Assembly: GCA_004009845.1 (NCBI GenBank)
Contig: RMBW01000015.1
Span: 248,001 to 312,000 of the forward strand
Source: Davidsoniella eucalypti
Taxonomy: Eukaryota > Ascomycota > Sordariomycetes > Microascales > Ceratocystidaceae
Direction of reading: 5' to 3'
Length of the DNA: 64,000 bases
Below are positions 12,502-23,488 of this stretch, piece by piece (position 1 is the stretch's first letter; each line of letters opens with the position of its first letter). The position numbers and the translations under genes were made by a program. The notes under the pieces are model-generated. The model was given only the letters and a program-made list of their open reading frames with translations. It was not told where the DNA came from and did no database searches.

Positions 12502-14231
12502 AGCAGCTACAACCAGGGAGACGATATGCCTAACGGAAAAGAGTTAAAAAGACAAACAAAGTATTTTAAAGATAATAAAATGAAGGAAGAGAAAGAAAAG
12601 AAAACGGGAAAATAGGAAGATTAAAATAAGAAAGACACAGAAAGGCTCGCTTGTATTAAAAATGCAGTAAACACGGCCTATAAGATTTTGGTGGTCCATG
12701 CCAAGCATAGGAAGCAGAGTAGAGTATCAATGCTTTCTTCGGACTTAGTCGACAGGACATGGCAAAGAAACGAATCCAAGTATCTCGTTCCTTTTCTACT
12801 CTAACGCGGCAGTTGAATCGTCTTTTCCGTTTTGTTTTTTTGCCCACAAAACGAGGAAGACATGAAGCCATGTAGACAGAACAAGGAGAGATTCAGATAT
12901 ATTGTGCAAGAATGGTCAGAGTTGGAGATTATAAAGCAGAAACGATCAGCATATACTGACGTACTAACCACGCTGTTGTTGCTATAATCATAAAGATCCA
13001 ATAGCTCGGCTTACAAGTCCTACTGCCAAATATGGGTGATATCTGCAAGTTTTGTTTGGATCGGGATGCAGCCTAAGGCAACACTGGATCCTGCTACCTA
13101 GAGATAAGCCGTGATACTAGATCTAGGCTCGGTAGAGACCTTCCAGATATTGGGTCCGACTAGATATATCTGGGAAATAGAGTAAGAGCTAGCCACTGTG
13201 TCACCACCATTGCAAACCACGTCTTTCTATTCAAAATGCATATTGAGAATATACTGAGAAGCCAAGTTGAAACCCAAAGATAGCCTTGTAAAGAAGAACA
13301 AAGGAAATGGGAATACAAAGGGGGGAAAAAAGGTTAATGTATGAACTACTGTTAGGCGGTCCATGCCTTCCTGCGGCTCCTCCAGATGATGGACAAAATA
13401 TTGTCTGTTTAATATGCCTTATATTGAATAGGCTCTTGCTTAGTATGCATTCGTTAGGTTGAACGGCAGCGGCACTATGACGATCTTTTGCGCCATGCAC
13501 AAACAAGCATGGTATAAAAATATAAGAGCAAGGGCCAGTCGAGAAAGAAAAGAAAGAAAAAAACCCACCCGAATAGCAAAGACCTGATGTATATATACAT
13601 TCTTTTTTCTAATACCGCAAAATAATGAAAGCTGGATTTTGTTTGAAACACCTCTTCTGTTTTTTTGTTTTTGTTTTGCTTCGTAGGAAAATTAACAGAA
13701 TAACAGTGACTTTTTTGGTGGCCTAGCTGGAGAATTCGAAGGCGTTAGGCAAGCGAGGTATTGGCCGTAATATGGCTGGTGTGTTACTGCGTTTGAGAGC
13801 ACTGATTGCCATGTTGTCTATGGTGTGTAGCACTAGCCAGTCTAACAACCAGGTACATGTGACCATATCAGCATATCTTGGTAGCTGGAATAGCTACATA
13901 TAGCTAGAGATTTTATGAGTGTGTGTTAAATGTCGCACATGGTTGATTCACGGCAGAACAGATAAATTACTCGTTCGGGCTCTTTTGCTACTGGTATGGC
14001 CGTTTATTAATGAGACGCGGAAGATCTGTAACTGGGTATAGCTCAGGTCATCTATATGGTGCTACCGGTGCTATGGCCAATATGGCGATGATTTCGACCA
14101 GGGGCTGCAGAATGATCTGATATACACTTCTCTCCTTCCACATTGTATATAGAATCGCATATTGCGCAAAATGTACGCTGCTATTACTCAGAGCACAGGA
14201 CATTCCCCCTCGCGGTGATACCCAGTGATGT
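12502..14231. other. Intergenic region upstream of the seven-helix protein
   Basis: 1.7 kb between two genes on the - strand. It should contain the promoter of the membrane protein and the 3' UTR of the DUF89 gene. It is AT-rich; open frames are short (under 92 codons) and show no domain or codon bias. I see no tRNA or repeat. Confidence 0.5.
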
Positions 14232-16251
14232 CTATTTACCCACGGACAATTGCACGACTGCCCACTTACCACTCCAGCACCACTCGCGCGCCTTCTCACC
14301 ACCGCCATTAGGCAGGCTGCGGAGTTCTTCGTCTCTGCCTTCCGGCAGCCCGACAACGACATCGGCTTTGCACGTGCGCAACGCGAGGATATTTAACCCA
14401 CTGCCTGGACCCAACGGACCGATCGCTGTCGTAAAGGGTGTGGTTGGATGCCACTCTAGGTCGCTAGTCAGCTTGCGATAGTTAAGATCGCCCTTGAAAA
14501 TCACCAACTCGCTCGTCTCGAGGTCGGCATATAGGTCAGGCGCCTCGGTACGTAGAGCTGCGAAACTACTCCCGTGAGTCCAGAAACGGTTGGGCCGAAT
14601 GACTAATTGGCCGTGGCCATGGAACTGACCCCACGAGGCGAAGACACTGGATAGTGCCTCCTTCTCGCTGGCGCTGAGTGGCACGATTTCCCGTTGTTCA
14701 GCGGCGGTTTCGTTGGGCTTTTCAAAGAAGTTGGTAGGGTTAGCGACTGCTATGAGCAGCGAAGCAAAGTCACCAGACAATACATCGCTGACAAACCATG
14801 GCATTGACTTCGGGTGCAGTACGACAGTGGTGGCCAGGCCAGAGGCCAGTAGGTAGCCCGCCAATACCAGATCGACATATAGCTCAAAGCCAGCATTATC
14901 CAACACAATATCAACTCGGCGTTCCTTTTTGCCTGATGTCCGAGCAGTGCTCAGGAGCTCGAAAGCTTTCGGTAAGTCGTTGACCAAGATATTAGCCTCG
15001 CTCTTTTTGCGTGCTTCGCTGCCCTGAAGCTTTTGCAAGTCTTCGTATGTCAGCGATGTCAACAGCGAAAGATCAGTGGCATTTCCCCAGAGGCAGATTT
15101 CGGCCATCTCGGAAAATAGCAGCGCGTCAGCAACGGGATCGGAAGTTTTGCTAGCCTGGATCGCCTCGAGTTGGGTAATCAGACTCGAGTAGCGGGCAGC
15201 AAGCTCTACGACGGCGGGGCGCGATTGCTGGAAGGCGGAGTTCTTCTGGCGGGCAAAGACGTCGTAGCTTTTCCAGTGCTTGGACTTGGTGAAGAGAGTG
15301 TTGAGGCGGCTGGTGATGCAAGTGTTAGCCAGCTAGCTTGGTTAAAGTGAGACGCAGTATCTAGTTGCTGGCTTTGCCTATAAGCATGGGGCGGACCTAC
15401 CGGAATAGGTAGCACTCTGTGAATAGCCAGGGCGCATTGTGCCAGCGGGCATATAGCTCAGGACTCTTGCCGTCGGAGTTGTTGGCTTCGTTTTTCAAGG
15501 CCTCAATCTCCTTGTTATATAAAGCAACATCTTCAAAGCCATCATCGTCGATAGGCCTATGTTGATGAGTTGGTGTTAGTGAATGGCGGAGGTACAAGCA
15601 TATGATACAGATGTTACCCTAGACTGGCTGTACTGTGGTAGAAACGTCATGGTACATGGCATATCAAGGGAATCTAAGCTGGCGTTGCTGCCGCTTCCAT
15701 GGCTGAAAGCAAGGAAAAATATGCCGTTTTATCCACGAATTGCATCTGCATCAGTTGGTCTTGGCTAAAACTTACGTCATCGGCTTGTTGCGCTGTACTT
15801 CGGTGTTGAGCACTCCGATATTGGTCAGAATCTCTTCTAGCTCTTCCGTCTGGGCCAATAGCTCTTCGTCAACCTTTCCGCCCTCCTCTTGTTGCTTCTT
15901 GATAAGTAGCTTTTGCTTGCCGACAGTGATGTGGACGTCATTGACGACGCTAGTCTGAGATATTTCGCTGTTAATGAGTAATCTATCACATACAGCCAAA
16001 AATTCTCATCTCATCTCATAATAAAAGAGTAAAATAACACGGTTATTGCATAGAGAAGTCATGATAGCCGAGGAACGAAGGAGCCAACTCACAATGATCA
16101 CGGGCCAGCGCTTGGTAGCAGTGACGGAGCCAAACGACTTGGGGTCGCTGGTCATGTATGAAGGGGGGAGCGCTGCAGTAGATCAGATCGAGTTAGTGTG
16201 CCAGGCGTCAAGGAGGGCCAGACGAAGGAAAGGGTTACCTGTAGAAGCCAT
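14232..16251 (-). CDS. DUF89 / ARMT1-like damage-control phosphatase
   Basis: Metal-dependent phosphatase of the DUF89/ARMT1 family (yeast YMR027W, human ARMT1), thought to hydrolyse damaged or unwanted sugar phosphates in the cytosol; a carboxyl-methyltransferase role has also been claimed for the human protein. Exons: 16251-16239 (13 nt), 16172-16093, 15954-15776, 15556-15401, 15309-14232; introns 66, 138, 219 and 91 bp; 501 residues. The first exon encodes only MAST plus one base; exon 2 gives the family start TSDPKSFGSVTATKRWPVI. Catalytic landmarks in the last exon: DNAGFELYVDLVLAGYLL (the family Asp-Asn pair and a downstream Asp that hold the metal), KSMPWFVSDV and FKGDLNYRKL. Upstream (16467-16475 and 16536-16543) are two TAGGGTT telobox-like words. 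All five exons agree in phase. Confidence 0.93.
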
Positions 16252-18394
16252 TTTGGAAGCTATTTTGGTCGAAGAAGCAAGAAGATCCCCTGTTCCGGGT
16301 ATAGCAGCAACACGCTTTTTATAGAGGGAGAAAGATGACTAAGAATGCCGGGCGGAGCAGCGCGTTCCGACATATACATGTACATATCGTCATTTACACT
16401 ATTAGAGCGGCTATGGCAACGTGGGGTTCGGACCCCGCTATGTGCATTGGCAAACCCCAGACAGCGTAGGGTTAGAGAGGACCCTTTGACAAGCATAAAA
16501 GCAAATGCCCCGTAAAGCGAATACGTAGTGCCGACTAGGGTTTGCAGATGAAGCCGCACGATCCCTTCTCCGGCGGACAAGGGTTTGGGATCAAGTAGGA
16601 AAACCTAGCCAGCAGAGCAACAACTAAGAGTAGCAGAGTAGTATCCGCGCTTTGGATGGCAATTTGACCCTCGTCGCCTCGTCTCGCCCCAACAACGACG
16701 AGATGCTTTGTTTTTTCAGCGGGCTTGTTTATCCTGGCCATTGCCAGTACTTTATACTGCCTCATTCCACGGCCTGGCTGTTGGTTTGTTTTGTTTTGCT
16801 TGATTTCCCGTTTCCTTTTTCTTTTCCCTTTCAGCCACGCCAACGCTCTGCTTTATTGCATCGACTATCGTCATTCGTCGTCGCTTCTTCTGCGGCAAAC
16901 AGGCGGACCAGAAAAAAGAAAAAAAGTAAACAAAAAAAGAGGAGCTCAGTATCGGAAAATCCAGAGAGAATCTATCGCGCAAATCGGCCGCTGAACAATG
17001 AATGGAGGGGGCGCCCTGCAGCATCTCAGCCAATCCGCTTCGTTATTCCAACACCCACAAAGTGCAGCCAGTGCTACAGTATCGCACATTAGAGCATCGT
17101 GGCCGCTCAATTTTCCCTCTTTCGTCGTGCTCTGCAACGCTGCAGCACTGCAACTGTGAAGCGACCCATGCCCGGCTAGGCTAGGCTAGACTGTTGTTGC
17201 TTGTTTTGTTGTCTTGTTTCTGCAAGCTGCGTGCTGCATGCCAGAGACGGTTTACCAGAGAGACCAGCGAGCCAAAGAGACCAAAGAGGAGACAACAGCC
17301 AGAAGGCTGCATCTACATATCTTTCTGGTTCTGCTGTCTCTGTCTTTTGCATAGCTCCTGCTTCTGACATCAAGAAAGACAGACCCAGATAGATCCCGTG
17401 CCCGCCTGCAGTCCAGCTATCTGCACCTCAGCCTGAAGAAATACATACAACCCACCCACCCACAGACGTGCGAGTGTGTGCGTTTTGTAGCTGTGTGTGC
17501 ATGTGAACCGCGTGCCACATGCGAGCTTACTTTTTTCTATGGACCGCTGCCCATGGCTCACTGCATATTCTCTTTTCGTCTCATCTCGACTCGATCCTCG
17601 ATTAGCTTCGCTTTCGTCCTACTAGCCACTGTCTGCTGTCCCGCCTCTATTCCCCGTCCAACCGCCCAGTCTTTGCCTTTGCCGGTCTGCAGCTCCAGCA
17701 CACGCATAGCGTATTTGTATTATTGTTTCTATCATCATTCTTTAGATACTTTGTCGCTTCGAAGGGCCTCCCTGCCAGCTGATTTGCTAGCACCCGCAAG
17801 CCCATATACTTGTCCCCAGTAGTCACCGCTTCGTTGGATACCGACTATTCACTCCGCCAGATCCAGTGCTACTGTAGGCTGTCACCGTCACTGGCACTAC
17901 CGCTCGCTGCTGCCACTCTCGCACTTTGCCAAGCGTCAAACTTTCTTTTTTCACTTCCAAACCCCAATACTACTTGCTAGGGACTTATTCTTGCTGGACC
18001 GGCTGTCATATATCGCCTCACCACTCCAAGTCTAATATCATTTCCCCTTCGCGCTACCTCTCTCGGTGACCTTCAGCCCACCACTTTCTATCGCTTGTTG
18101 CCGCCCCTCCTTGCTGCACGCAGTCCCGAACTATACGTCACTTCACTTTTGTCTATTAATACAAGTCCTACCTGCACTCACTATTGGATCTTTCAAGTCG
18201 CTTTCGCCTTCCTGCTTACTCACCAGCGAGTACCATCACGGTCTTTGACTTCCTCCTGCTGACCGCCTAGCTCCCGTCTGCCCGCAGCAACCGATAGATC
18301 GCATCCAGATCGCTCCGAATCAATAGTTGCTGTCGCCCCGCTTGCCGCGCTCCTTGCGTGGCCTTCGGATGCTCTAGGCTTGCTCGTCCCCGCC
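16252..18394. promoter_or_regulatory. Divergent intergenic region, DUF89 gene / lipid-droplet hydrolase
   Basis: 2.1 kb between divergent start codons, so it must hold both promoters. The left part carries telobox-like TAGGGTTAG (16467-16475) and TAGGGTTT (16536-16543). From about 17400 rightwards the + strand becomes very C/T-rich, like a long leader of the hydrolase gene. A triple ggcta run is at 17173-17190. No gene is supported inside. Confidence 0.5.
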
Positions 18395-19626
18395 ATGGGG
18401 GTTCCTAGAACTGGCCGCCATGCCCTGGTCTACTTCATTCCCGGCAACCCAGGCCTCATCGACTACTATGAACAGTTTCTTTCCTTCCTCAGCACCATCT
18501 TGATGCAGATTGACCCCGACGTCGTCTACGACATCTTTGGCCGCAGTCTACTAGGTTTCCACGATGAAGACCATATCCCGTTTGGAGTCGACGGTAGCGA
18601 GCCGTTCCTCGTCGCCGACCAGGTCGACGCCTTGTACGACGACTTAGCTAGCCGCCGCATAGAAAACAGCTTCGATGAGTCCCGCATCGGTACTCCGTAC
18701 GACTTTGTCATCATCATTGGCCACTCAGTCGGCTCTTACCTAACACTAGAGCTCTTCAACCGCCACGAACGTAACCCATCAGCTGCACCACATCTTCATC
18801 TTCGTGCCGGCATTCTTCTATTCCCCACCGTCGTGCACATTGCGCAATCGCCGCAGGGTCGCCATCTCACGCGTTTGCGCTGTATCCCAGGCCTAGCCGA
18901 GAATTTCTATATTCTTGCCTGGCTGCTGCTGCTTCTCATTCCCTGGGGAGCGCTGGCCTGGATGCTGCGCTCGTGGTTGGGCTTCTCTCCGCGCACTGCC
19001 GAGGTTACTGTTGATTTCCTCAAGAGTCGCGACGGTATTCGTCAGGCCATTGCCATGGGCCTAGATGAAATGGATGTTATCAAAGAGGATGACTGGGAAC
19101 AAGAGCTCTGGGAAATGGACATTGACGATCCACCATCTGATTCAGATGATCCGTGGAACGATGAGAGTACTGCTGCTGCGCAAGATCCAACAAAGTTCTA
19201 CTTCCTCTATGCTAAAGAGGATCACTGGGTTAACACCGACATCCGCAATGCCTGGATTTCTGAACTCAGGACTCATGCAGAGGCAGAAGGCCCAGCCCGC
19301 CATAAAGGCCGCACAGAGATCGTGGTTGAACGCAAGGGAAATATTCCTCACGCCTTCTGCACCCGAGACTGTAAGTATCTCTTCAATAGGACCCCTTTTT
19401 GTGTTTACTGTACTAGCCATATTCACTGTATGTTTTATAACTAACTCATCAATGTATAGATGCAAGTATTGTGGTAGCTGGCTGGGTACGAGACCGTATC
19501 CGCAAAATTGAAGCCTCTATGATGCCCAATGACAACGACACCATTCATTACGACGAAGATGATGAAGGCTATTCAGATGATATGTATGACGAAAAGATAT
19601 ACTGGGATGATGAGCGCGTGTACTAA
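18395..19626 (+). CDS. Lipid droplet-associated hydrolase (LDAH family)
   Basis: Alpha/beta hydrolase of the LDAH/C2orf43 family (yeast YPR147C type), associated with lipid droplets and sterol-ester or triacylglycerol turnover. Exons 18395-19370 and 19460-19626 (intron 89 bp, gtaagt...tag); 380 residues. The start is the ATG with an ideal context (gccatgg) just before the family N terminus RHALVYFIPGNPGL; the frame stays open upstream, but without a better ATG. Nucleophile Ser111 lies in GHSVG; a candidate catalytic His319 is in NIPHAFC. Residues about 171-196 form a hydrophobic, Trp/Leu-rich hairpin (ILAWLLLLLIPWGALAWML) that could dip into the droplet monolayer. The tail after the splice is acidic (DEDDEGYSDDMYDE). 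Esterase specificity cannot be read from the sequence. Confidence 0.92.
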
Positions 19627-22600
19627 TCGCACATCGCGCCTCTCCCGACAACGTCTTCCTGTCAAAATACAGTGTCATCTCGATGCATCAGCCTCTTTAG
19701 ATTCTGTTCTCTAGCTTCATATCTATTCTAATCGATTCTCGGTCCGGTCCTATATATACCATCAAAGGCGTTCTTTTATCTGCGCGGCTTTCTAAAATAC
19801 AACAGCGTTTTCTATTTTTTTTCTCTTATCTTTCTTTCTCTAGATAAGTACACTCTATTCTGTGTAGTCTTCTCTTTTTCTTGCTCTTTTTTTTTGTCCT
19901 ATATTAATGTTTTCATATAGAGCTTCGGCTACATTTGCTCCTTGTATGAATCTCGGTGTCTTGATCACATCTCCTAAGATACCAATTCTCTTAATCTCTC
20001 AAGTCTCATATCTACTAGACAAGTAGTGTTGATTATACGCACATGCTAGTTTTTTTTCTGTACAATAAGTTCACTTCAACTAGCCCTCAAACGCTATATT
20101 TGGCATAACCATTTGTTAATAATACATAATACTTGTCAGAAAAATTATGTTCATAGAGGCCAGCTTGGTCCGTAATAATCATGTAACCCTTACTAGATAG
20201 AATACTAACATGATCACACCATGAAAACACAAAGATACGAAAACCCTCTCAGCTCGAGTCCCAACAAGATGAATAAAAGGCAAAACTGCAGTGCCTGCAT
20301 ATGCATATGCACGGTTTCAGGGGCTCAACATCTTCAATCGATAAAAAAGGATGATAAAATAGCAAATCAAAGCCGACAGTACGAACTTGAAAGTCTTGCT
20401 ACTGTTGGTATTGCGAGAATAAGAATAATTGCCATTTTCCCGTTACATACAGATCATGTAGGCTTCCATGCAGCCGCAGGGACAACTAGTTCATCATAGG
20501 TGGCAACAATGCAACTTTTGGTAGCGAAGGAGACGAGAATGTTTGTAAACGTGTCAAATGGGAGAAACCCTAACGGGCATGTTCCCTTCATTATCGATAT
20601 ACTTGATTATCGTGAACTTGGCTTCTGAATATATCTGTGTACACTACTATCTATCACTCACTATAGCTACTACTTTTATGAACTACCAAGATATAATACA
20701 GTCGAGAACATGATATGCAGGGCGGGTCGTACGTTGTATTCAGAGGATAATCTCGTATCTCGTCGGTTGGCGTTCCACGTTGCTTTCTTACAAGACATTC
20801 GTGGCATGGAGATTTAGCCGAATGCAAGTCATTGTCTTGCCTGTAAAAGAAGGGCAAATCAGGAAATAGAAAATAATTTAAATATCTGTACGATGTTTTA
20901 TGCAGGCTTTTTTGGTATAAATATACCTAAGAACAAATACGACTCTGCCATTGAATCTTTCCAGGAGTAATAGAGAAGTATATTCTCACATAACTGTAAC
21001 TATGTATTCTTTTACAGTCAGTGAGAGGAAGTATATATATCGGTTTTGCTTAACACATTGCTAAGATTAGTGAATGCGAAGATCACAATCCAGCGGCCGC
21101 CTCAACGAACCAGTCTGAATAGATGAAGGAGAGAAAAAGCGAATGAAGAAGAGAAGAGAGGCTTATGTGAAAGATCCAAGGGGTGTGATGCTGTCAGCCA
21201 AAGAAGGGGCCACATATACGTTAAATGTATATGCCCGTTTCAAGTCCAACAACGTGTAGATATTCCAACCAATCCTTTTTCTCCATCGTTCATGAAGATT
21301 AGGCAGGAACTATTGTGGTAGGACCGGAATCTAACAGAAAAGGCACCGAGACCAATATATCTCAGCTGTCATGGGCACTTTGATATGGCAAGCTGTAGCC
21401 AAGTCTATGAGAAGTGAAGGGGGGGGGGGGGGGGGTGGGTATTGATTGTTTCCTGGGTCGCCTGGATATCCCACGCGATCTAGCAGGTCCAAGGTTATTA
21501 CAAGCAGCTGGTCAGCGTAGTTGCAAATACGTATCATGGTTGGCCGAACAGTCACCAAGGCTATGTATGTGACCTGGGAGGCATAACGAACTGTAGCCGG
21601 GGGGGGGAGGTCAGTTATTGGCTTTGCCCTGATCCTCTTTATTGTTACACGGGGTAACGCAGATACGAATATGGTGTATACAAGAATCCTGTAAGCTAAC
21701 GACTGTTTTGTCTGCGGTTAAGTCTTGTTTTATTGTGACTTGGAATGTATTGAACCTGCGTTTTGTTTCAAAAAAAGGTAATAGCATGTGTAACAATGAT
21801 GATGTTTAGCTCTCGAGACCGAGACTTTCCTCGGCTCGCTTGAGATGAAGGAAGGAACAAGAAGCTTTAAGTGTAATGGGAACGAATGGGACGACCTTTT
21901 TCTTGTCTTTCCGCGTTTGAAAGGATGTATGCGGTGAAGAGGCGGCCTCTGGGATCGATCGCGAAAGGCTGTCGTCCAACACGAAAGAAGAGAGAGAAAG
22001 AGATCACGAGGAGAGACAAACAGCCTTTCAGTGACTCGTATATGGAGGATATAGAATATACAAGTCGTGTTTCTGCCTCAAAGCTGTCGATGAAGATCGA
22101 CATGAAGGGCAAAAGACGGCATTGGTGATAGCCAGGGAGGAAGGGGTTTCTTCCATGCGAGCTTCGATATTTAACTCCAAGTCACGAGCGGCTCAAAGAA
22201 CGGCTAGCGTGCCAGGGTGACATAAGGAAAGCCCTTTTCATGATAAGAAGATTAACGAGAATAGTCTTTCGTTGACACAGCGTGGCGCCGCTTGTACCAA
22301 CCGATACGAGGAAGGGAAAGGGAGTGAAGAGAAGAGAAGGGGGGGGGGGAGGATTTGTCATTTCCTCCAACGAAACACAGTCCAAGTTGGTGTGGTGTTG
22401 TAGACTCTAAAAAAAGAGCTACCTAGACGGATATGGGGAACACAAGACAGTGTTGTATGTATTGTTCTTGTGGCAAAGCCTGATTGTTTTTGTTAGTGAA
22501 GCTGTGGCGAGACAGGAGAGATGGTAGACGCCTCTTACAAGAATTGGTTCTTTTGGATCGAACTGGGAAAAGAGGCGAGTGGCTTATGGTTCGTGGCTTT

Positions 22601-23223
22601 GCCTAGGCGATTCGTATCATGGCGCCCTTGGCCTTGTCAAAATTGGCATGGACTCGGGTTAAGTAGCCACTCCCCTTTCATAGCAGAGCCAACTGATATA
22701 GTGATATCTAGCCCCCATAAGATCAAGTGAAAGAAAGACTCTATGATACCAATACCGGCACAAAGATAACGTCACATCAACCATTTGACACTATGAACTG
22801 CTGGCCCGTATATCGAGATACCGGAGACAGATACTGCGGTCAGCTTGAGATCCTCTCGAGCTTGATATCCAGCCTTTCTTTCTCTCTAAAGAAAACGAGA
22901 GAGGCTCAAGCTCGACAGTGATGTTGTCTCGGTACGCCTGTCTCAAAGGCGCCGACTAGCAGTGAGAAATCTCAAAGCTAATGAGCCCGAGAACCTTTGT
23001 CGATCTGGCTTGGCTAGTTGAGACAAGACCAGGAGGGGGGGGCTTAGCGGGCCGTCTTCCCAGCATAGCAGGGAGAACAGACAGCTTAGGTGAGGCGGGC
23101 TGGAAGATGGAGAGCAGTGTAGTGTCGAATGTTGGAGCTGTAGCCCTTGGTCCAATGTCTGTCCTGGTCTTGTTTTTTAGATAGCATTTGTCCCCTTGGG
23201 TGGTGGTAGTGGCTGTTTTTCTG
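19627..23223. other. 3.6-kb intergenic region with poly-G tracts
   Basis: No gene is supported between the hydrolase and the promoter of the Ser/Thr-rich protein. The left half is AT-rich with T-runs (3' UTR of the hydrolase). A telobox-like AACCCTAA lies at 20566-20573. From 21.4 kb on there are four G homopolymers on the + strand (listed separately). Near 22856-22917 a 10-bp inverted repeat (tcgagcttga/tcaagctcga) encloses a CT-rich loop. All open frames are under 100 codons. Confidence 0.5.
21419..21435 (+). repeat. Poly-G tract, 17 nt
   Basis: An uninterrupted run of 17 G on the + strand, followed by tggg. It is the longest of four G tracts within 1.6 kb; the others are at about 21599-21607 (9 G), 22339-22349 (11 G) and 23035-23042 (8 G). 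All are on the same strand in the noncoding region upstream of the Ser/Thr-rich gene. Length polymorphism or sequencing error is likely at such runs. Confidence 0.9.
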
Positions 23224-23230
23224 TATAAAA
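23224..23230 (+). promoter_or_regulatory. TATA box of the Ser/Thr-rich protein gene
   Basis: TATAAAA, 259 bp upstream of the ATG at 23489. It is followed by a C/T-rich leader (ctcctctctctcgctctctc near 23310), a common layout for highly expressed fungal genes. A CCCCT word (stress-response-element type) lies about 35 bp further upstream. Confidence 0.6.
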
Positions 23231-23488
23231 GACCGACGCCCGTCTCGTCTATCTGGACCCAAGAAGCTGTCTTTTCTTCTCCAGGCACGCAAGCTCTTCT
23301 TCCGATCTTCGACTCCTCTCTCTCGCTCTCTCTTTTCCGTCTTTGACATTCGTTCTTTCCCCGTGTTTATAAACTCATAGACCATCCCGTCTTTATCTCG
23401 CTATCTTTCACTCGCTTCTTTTGCAACTGTTCCGCCCACTCGTTTCTTGGATTTTCCACTCTCCACGCCGTCCAACATCCCCATCATC

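Noticed and set aside
16400..16445. T-arm-like ggggttcggacccc
   Set aside because: The loop lacks the conserved A, and no acceptor, D or anticodon arm can be folded around it, so not a tRNA.
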